The translations under genes were made by a program, and so were the position numbers. DNA of 8,672 bases from Thermoproteota archaeon. Lineage in GTDB: Archaea > Thermoproteota > Methanomethylicia > Nezhaarchaeales > WYZ-LMO8. Numbering within the stretch: the first letter of the stretch is position 1; every line of letters starts with the position of its first letter. Positions 5,234 through 8,672 of this stretch are shown here, piece by piece. The notes under the pieces were generated by a model. The model was not told the DNA's origin. It made no database searches and saw only the letters and a list, made by a program, of their open reading frames with translations. Location: assembly GCA_011605835.1 (NCBI GenBank), contig JAAOZJ010000133.1, positions 1 through 8,672 of the forward strand, written 5' to 3'.

Positions 5234-8227
5234 TCAACTCGCGCCGACTTTTTGAAGCAAAATTCTCAAGTACTCTGAGTTCACTTTCCCGTGCCTCTCC
5301 TGAACGACTCTGCTGGCCTTGAGCCAAATATGAGCTGTCCTCGGCCATAGCTCACTGGCCATTAGTTGCCTCACCACGTACTCCTTCAACGACCTTTCTC
5401 TTCTGATTGCTCTTTGGCGCCAGTCAAAGCTTACGAGGCCCGTGCGCCTCAGGTGCTGGATTGCTCGACTTACCTGCTCGTAATCGAGTGATCGCTCGAC
5501 AACGCGCTCCAGGTCTTCTAAGAGGGAGTCGAAGGTTATCTGGTCCTCCGCCCGCAGGCAGATGACGGCTACGATGCTTTGGACGAGCCTCGTGGTCTCG
5601 GTGAAGTATACCCCGACCTTCTTCGGAGGGACGAGGACCTGCTCGAGGAGATGGCCATACCTCTTGTAGAACCAAGCTTTGACGGCTTCGGCGAGCGCCA
5701 AATAAGCGCCGAGGATCGCGGCTAGAGCCACATAAAAGGTCGCTGGTGGCCTCTCGAAACTGAAAACCGCTCCTAAGGGCGTGTACGGAACCGCCAAGGC
5801 AAAGGCTATTATTGCCAGGCTGCTCGACAACAAGAGCTTGCTCGGCTTGCTCCTCCAGAAAGGCGATATCCTCGTCCTGATGACGAATACCACGAGAACC
5901 TGCGAGGCCAAGGACTCCATAAACCAAGCGGTTTGGAAGAGGGGTTCCGAGGCCTTGAAGATAAAGAGCATTATGAAGAACGTCAGGAAGTCGAAGATGG
6001 AGCTGGTCGGGCCTAAGAACACCATGAAGCGCTTAATGAAGCTCACGTCCAAGCGCTTGGGCTTCTCTATGTACTCTTGGTCGACCTCGTCTGTGGATAT
6101 TGTCGACTGAGAGAAATCGTAGAGGAGGTTGTTGAGCAGTATCTGAATTGGTAGCATGGGGAGGAACGGTAGGAAAAGCGATGCTCCAGCCACGCTGAAC
6201 ATGTTGCCGAAGTTCGAGCTCACGCCCATCATCATGTACTTCATGGTGTTGCCGAAGGTCTTCCTCCCCTCCAGGACGCCATCGTGGAGCACCTTCAAGT
6301 CGTTTTGGAGGAGGATTATGTCGGCGGCCTCTTTCGCGACGTCGACCGCGTTGTCCACCGAGATGCCGACGTCCGCGTTCTTCAGCGAAGGCGCGTCGTT
6401 TATCCCGTCCCCCAAAAAGCCGACCACGTGCCCGTTGTTCTTTAGAGCGCTTATTACCCTGTTCTTCTGGGCCGGGGTGAGCCTGCAAAACACGTTAACC
6501 TCCTCGACGACCCTTGCGAGGGCCTCGTCGTCCATTTTGTCTATCTCGCTACCGGAAACCACTCCCTTTATGTCGAAGCCCAATTGCTCGCAAATCCTCC
6601 TCGTCACCAGCTCGTTGTCCCCCGTGAGTATTTTCAGCTCCACGTTGGCTCTCTTGAGCAACTGTAGAGCCTCTCTCGCCGATTCCTTTGGAGGGTCTAG
6701 GAAGGCCAATAAGCCCAAGAAGACCATATCCCTCTCGTCATTTGGCGTGTAGACGGGCCTGTCCTCTTTTAGACGCTTGTAGGCCACGGCTAGGACCCTG
6801 TAGCCCTCGGCACTGAGCCTGAGGTATTCTCGCTCTACATGCCTGCGCACTTCATCGGTCATCTCAGCTATCACGCCCCCGACTTCGTAGAGTGAACATA
6901 TCCTCAAGACCTCCTCGGGAGCCCCCTTCGTTATCATGAGCCGTTGACCGTTGTGCTCGACGACTATGGATAAGCGCTTGCGAACGGAGTCGAACGGGAC
7001 TTCGTCCACCTTCTTAAAGTCCCTTACGTCCACCTCCTTGGACCTCAACACGGCCTCGTCGAGCGGGTTCTTCAGCCCCGTCTGGTAATAGCTGTTTATG
7101 TACGAATAAATGAGGACCCTCTCGCTTTCGTTGCCGTTGACGTCCAAGTAAAGTACTAGCTTTACCCTGTTCTCGGTCAAGGTCCCAGTCTTGTCAGTGC
7201 ACAAGACGTCCATGCTCCCGAGGTTCTGTATGGCCGCCAAGCGCTTCACTATAACGCCCTTCTTAGCCATAGATAGAGCCCCTTTGGAGAGGCTTATCGA
7301 AATTATCATGGGCAGGAGCTCCGGCGTCAAGCCGACCGCCAAGGCCACGGCGAAGAGGAGGGAGTCGAGCACGCCTCGCATGTAGAGGGCGTTGATGAAG
7401 AACACCGCTAGGACCAGAAATAAGGTCACCTGCATAATCATGTAGCTGAAGCTCTTGATCCCTCTTTCAAACTCCGTCTCGGCTCTCCTCTCCACAAGCC
7501 TCTTAGCTATCTTCCCGTACTCCGTCATGCTCCCAGTCCTCACGACAACGGCGACGGCACTTCCGCTCACGACGGAGGTGCCCATGAAGAGATAGTTGTT
7601 CCACTCCATTATCGAGGGGTCGAAGGACTTCAACGGCTGGGCCGTCTTCTCGACTGGGAAGGACTCGCCAGTCAACGCGGATTGGTCTACGAAGAGGTCT
7701 TTAGCCATTACGACTCTGCAGTCCGCGGGCACTATGTCTCCTGCCGACAAGTACACTATGTCGCCCGGGACGAGCTCGGCGATCCTGACTTCCCGCTTAA
7801 TCCCATCTCTCAAGACCGTGGTGGTCGTCGCCACTCTCTGCTTGAGCATTTCAGCGGCCCTCTCCGCCTTATGCTCTTGGTAAAAGTCTAGGGAGACGCT
7901 GAACATCACTATCACGAGCACTATGATGCTGTCCTTGACCTCTCCTAGAAGGCCCGAAATCAACCCCGCTACGATTAAGATCACTACCAAGGGGCTCTTG
8001 AAGTGAGAGAGGAATTCGACGACCGCCGTCCTCCTTTTCCTCTCCACGAGCTCGTTGTAGCCGAACAGTTTGAGGCGCTCTTCAGCCTCCTTGGATGTGA
8101 GGCCCGTCGTGGAGGTGCCCAAGCGCTCAAGAAGCTCTTCGGCTGGCGAGGTCAAGACCTCCTCAGCGCTCGGCAGCGCTCTGCCGACGTCGAACCCTTC
8201 TACTCTTTGGGACGCCACCACTCTCAC
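5234..8227 (-). CDS. mgtA: MgtA-like P-type ATPase (P3B), magnesium import, with C-terminal extension
   Basis: This ATP-driven cation pump most closely resembles bacterial MgtA/MgtB, which import Mg2+ through the plasma membrane. In order: N-terminal cation-ATPase helix region (about 25-70); spans 1-2 (79-112); actuator domain with TGES (186-189); spans 3-4 with VGLTPELLPMI (298-308); phosphorylation site DKTGT with D345; nucleotide domain with KGAP (434-437); TGDN (535-538); hinge GDGIND (606-611); and spans 5-10 to about 850. The segment LLYDFSQSTISTDEVDQEYI (701-720) and RFMVFLGPTSSIFD (733-746) are close to MgtA and unlike P2 calcium or sodium pumps. All catalytic residues are present. 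The protein is about 100 residues longer than usual because of a charged tail (about 870-997) with a winged-helix-like look. The start is uncertain among GTG 8227, 8221 and 8218; a short upstream frame sits in the leader. Confidence 0.92.
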   Translation of the reverse strand: MRVVASQRVEGFDVGRALPSAEEVLTSPAEELLERLGTSTTGLTSKEAEERLKLFGYNELVERKRRTAVVEFLSHFKSPLVVILIVAGLISGLLGEVKDSIIVLVIVMFSVSLDFYQEHKAERAAEMLKQRVATTTTVLRDGIKREVRIAELVPGDIVYLSAGDIVPADCRVVMAKDLFVDQSALTGESFPVEKTAQPLKSFDPSIMEWNNYLFMGTSVVSGSAVAVVVRTGSMTEYGKIAKRLVERRAETEFERGIKSFSYMIMQVTLFLVLAVFFINALYMRGVLDSLLFAVALAVGLTPELLPMIISISLSKGALSMAKKGVIVKRLAAIQNLGSMDVLCTDKTGTLTENRVKLVLYLDVNGNESERVLIYSYINSYYQTGLKNPLDEAVLRSKEVDVRDFKKVDEVPFDSVRKRLSIVVEHNGQRLMITKGAPEEVLRICSLYEVGGVIAEMTDEVRRHVEREYLRLSAEGYRVLAVAYKRLKEDRPVYTPNDERDMVFLGLLAFLDPPKESAREALQLLKRANVELKILTGDNELVTRRICEQLGFDIKGVVSGSEIDKMDDEALARVVEEVNVFCRLTPAQKNRVISALKNNGHVVGFLGDGINDAPSLKNADVGISVDNAVDVAKEAADIILLQNDLKVLHDGVLEGRKTFGNTMKYMMMGVSSNFGNMFSVAGASLFLPFLPMLPIQILLNNLLYDFSQSTISTDEVDQEYIEKPKRLDVSFIKRFMVFLGPTSSIFDFLTFFIMLFIFKASEPLFQTAWFMESLASQVLVVFVIRTRISPFWRSKPSKLLLSSSLAIIAFALAVPYTPLGAVFSFERPPATFYVALAAILGAYLALAEAVKAWFYKRYGHLLEQVLVPPKKVGVYFTETTRLVQSIVAVICLRAEDQITFDSLLEDLERVVERSLDYEQVSRAIQHLRRTGLVSFDWRQRAIRRERSLKEYVVRQLMASELWPRTAHIWLKASRVVQERHGKVNSEYLRILLQKVGAS

Positions 8228-8237
8228 GACCGATCTT

Positions 8238-8291
8238 TCACAGGTGACCTTGAGGCTGTTTCTCAGCCTTCTTACGGAGGTACCGCCTCAT
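8238..8291 (-). CDS. Putative 17-residue leader peptide upstream of mgtA
   Basis: A complete short frame, ATG 8289-8291 to TGA 8238-8240, encodes MRRYLRKKAEKQPQGHL. It is out of frame with mgtA and ends 10 nt before the mgtA GTG. The only TATA-like box upstream (8315-8321) predicts transcription starting at the A of this ATG, so it could be translated leaderless. The hairpin arms AGGCTG/CAGCCT (8253-8269) lie inside it, so translation would open the hairpin. Bacterial mgtA has a comparable leader peptide (mgtL) that senses proline and Mg2+. Alternatively this is the true mgtA N-terminus separated by a frameshift, or a chance frame. Confidence 0.4.
   Translation of the reverse strand: MRRYLRKKAEKQPQGHL
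8253..8269 (-). promoter_or_regulatory. Stem-loop in the predicted mgtA leader
   Basis: On the minus strand AGGCTG, AGAAA and CAGCCT form a perfect 6-bp stem with a 5-nt loop, 26-42 nt upstream of the mgtA GTG. A small second dyad (AGGT-C-ACCT, 8242-8250) follows. It could control access to the mgtA start. No known Mg2+ riboswitch consensus is recognised. Confidence 0.35.
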
Positions 8292-8314
8292 AGGGTTTTC
8301 GTCGCAGGCACTTC

Positions 8315-8321
8315 GTTAAAT
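8315..8321 (-). promoter_or_regulatory. TATA-like box for mgtA and its leader frame
   Basis: The minus strand reads ATTTAAC, centred 27 nt before ATG 8291 and about 91 nt before the mgtA GTG at 8227. No better box is seen nearer to mgtA. Confidence 0.45.
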
Positions 8322-8441
8322 GATAGCACCTATGTTAGAGTTCGAGAAAGGACCACGTTCGCGAAGACTTCTTACGAAATGGCACCTGACTTCCTGTCGC
8401 ATATCGTGCTAAGGGTTGTTCTAAAAGCTACTGACCTCCTC

Positions 8442-8453
8442 GCCCTAAAGGGC
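8442..8453 (+). terminator. Possible hairpin terminator GCCCT aa AGGGC
   Basis: Perfect 5-bp arms (8442-8446, 8449-8453) are followed five bases later by CTTTT on the plus strand. No plus-strand gene is seen upstream for it to end, so it may serve antisense or spurious transcription, or be chance. Confidence 0.25.
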
Positions 8454-8558
8454 TAGGCTTTTGGTTGTAACTCTTCAAGCATCCTTCCTAGACGTTAAAA
8501 GGTCGTCTTTCTTGGAGTAAGCGAGACAGGGACCTCCTTAATCGCGACAGGGTGTTAG

Positions 8559-8567
8559 GCTTAAATT
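8559..8567 (+). promoter_or_regulatory. TATA-like box for the right-edge gene
   Basis: The plus strand reads GCTTAAATT. A start about 27 nt on (near 8590) leaves a leader of roughly 50 nt before TTG 8639, longer than for most genes here. Confidence 0.35.
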
Positions 8568-8609
8568 CTTCGAGGAGCTTGGGAATCATAGGGCTCACGA
8601 TTCTCGAAG
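8568..8609 (+). repeat. Nested inverted repeat before the right-edge gene
   Basis: CTTCGAG (8568-8574) is complementary to CTCGAAG (8603-8609). Inside it GAATC (8583-8587) pairs with GATTC (8599-8603). The two stems share base 8603. It spans the predicted transcript start and ends 17 nt before the ribosome site, so an operator is as likely as an RNA hairpin. Confidence 0.3.
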
Positions 8610-8638
8610 TCGCTAGCGTAAGAATTGGAGGGGTTTAA

Positions 8639-8672
8639 TTGAAGAAGGTCAAGCTGGACTTCGCGGGCTTGA
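8639..8672 (+). CDS. Start of an unidentified plus-strand gene (cut by window edge)
   Basis: GGAGGGG at 8627-8633, five bases before TTG 8639-8641, is the clearest ribosome site in the window. The frame then reads MKKVKLDFAGL to the edge without a stop. Eleven residues are too few to identify the product. It is divergent from mgtA and separated by about 410 bp of leader and regulatory sequence. Confidence 0.55.
   Translation, partial: MKKVKLDFAGL

Larger units (their letters stand above)
8292..8638. other. Divergent intergenic region between mgtA and the right-edge gene
   Basis: About 350 bp without a convincing gene. It holds the mgtA TATA-like box (8315-8321), a GC-rich hairpin (8442-8453), the TATA-like box of the right-edge gene (8559-8567) and its leader hairpin (8568-8609). 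A plus-strand frame covering 8070-8456 runs antisense to mgtA and is considered a shadow. Confidence 0.5.

Noticed and set aside
6033..6488. Minus-strand 151-codon frame inside mgtA
   Set aside because: An Arg/Gly-rich out-of-frame shadow of the highly conserved hinge region of the ATPase.
8070..8456. Plus-strand 128-codon frame running from within mgtA into the intergenic region
   Set aside because: Over a third of it is antisense to the N-terminus of mgtA; it has no ribosome site and reads as low-complexity Ser/Arg/Thr.
1..8672. CRISPR array or intact insertion sequence
   Set aside because: No regularly spaced direct repeats, and no full transposase gene with matching end repeats was seen.

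Overview
The window looks like chromosomal DNA of an archaeon, probably a thermophilic member of the Thermoproteota/TACK group. This rests on TATA-like boxes of the TTTAAA type about 27 nt upstream of plausible transcript starts, frequent GTG and TTG starts, purine-rich ribosome sites, heavy use of AGG/AGA arginine codons, and protein families typical of that group. I cannot name the genus. No tRNA, rRNA, CRISPR array or intact insertion sequence is visible.

Layout. Bases 1-208 hold the 5' part of a minus-strand gene resembling a D-Ala-D-Ala-ligase-like ATP-grasp enzyme. It is divergent from a plus-strand cysteine-cluster protein of the YkgJ/UPF0153 type (334-987). Converging on that is a minus-strand pair: a 29-residue single-span membrane peptide (1372-1461) and a 109-residue conserved-looking protein of unknown function (1019-1348). 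From about 1513 to 2183 there is no convincing gene; the stretch holds several inverted repeats and short conflicting reading frames and may be a degraded element or an RNA locus.

From 2184 to 8227 everything lies on the minus strand and is membrane transport: a 12-span MFS permease (2184-3377) whose N-terminus appears split off by a one-base slip in a run of six G, a half-size six-span MFS protein (3658-4266), a DedA/VTT membrane protein (4489-5100) and a 997-residue MgtA-like P-type ATPase (5234-8227). The gaps of 130-280 bp mostly carry their own TATA-like boxes, so these are better read as neighbouring single-gene units than as one operon. Bases 8228-8638 form a divergent regulatory region between mgtA and a plus-strand gene whose first codons (8639-8672) run off the right edge.

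Most interesting points: (1) a 17-codon upstream reading frame that would start exactly at the predicted mgtA transcript start and end 10 nt before the mgtA GTG, with a hairpin inside it, similar in arrangement to the bacterial mgtA leader peptide; (2) a roughly 125-residue C-terminal extension on the MgtA-like ATPase that looks helical and partly winged-helix-like; (3) the frameshifted MFS N-terminus; (4) the tiny membrane peptide paired with an unknown protein.
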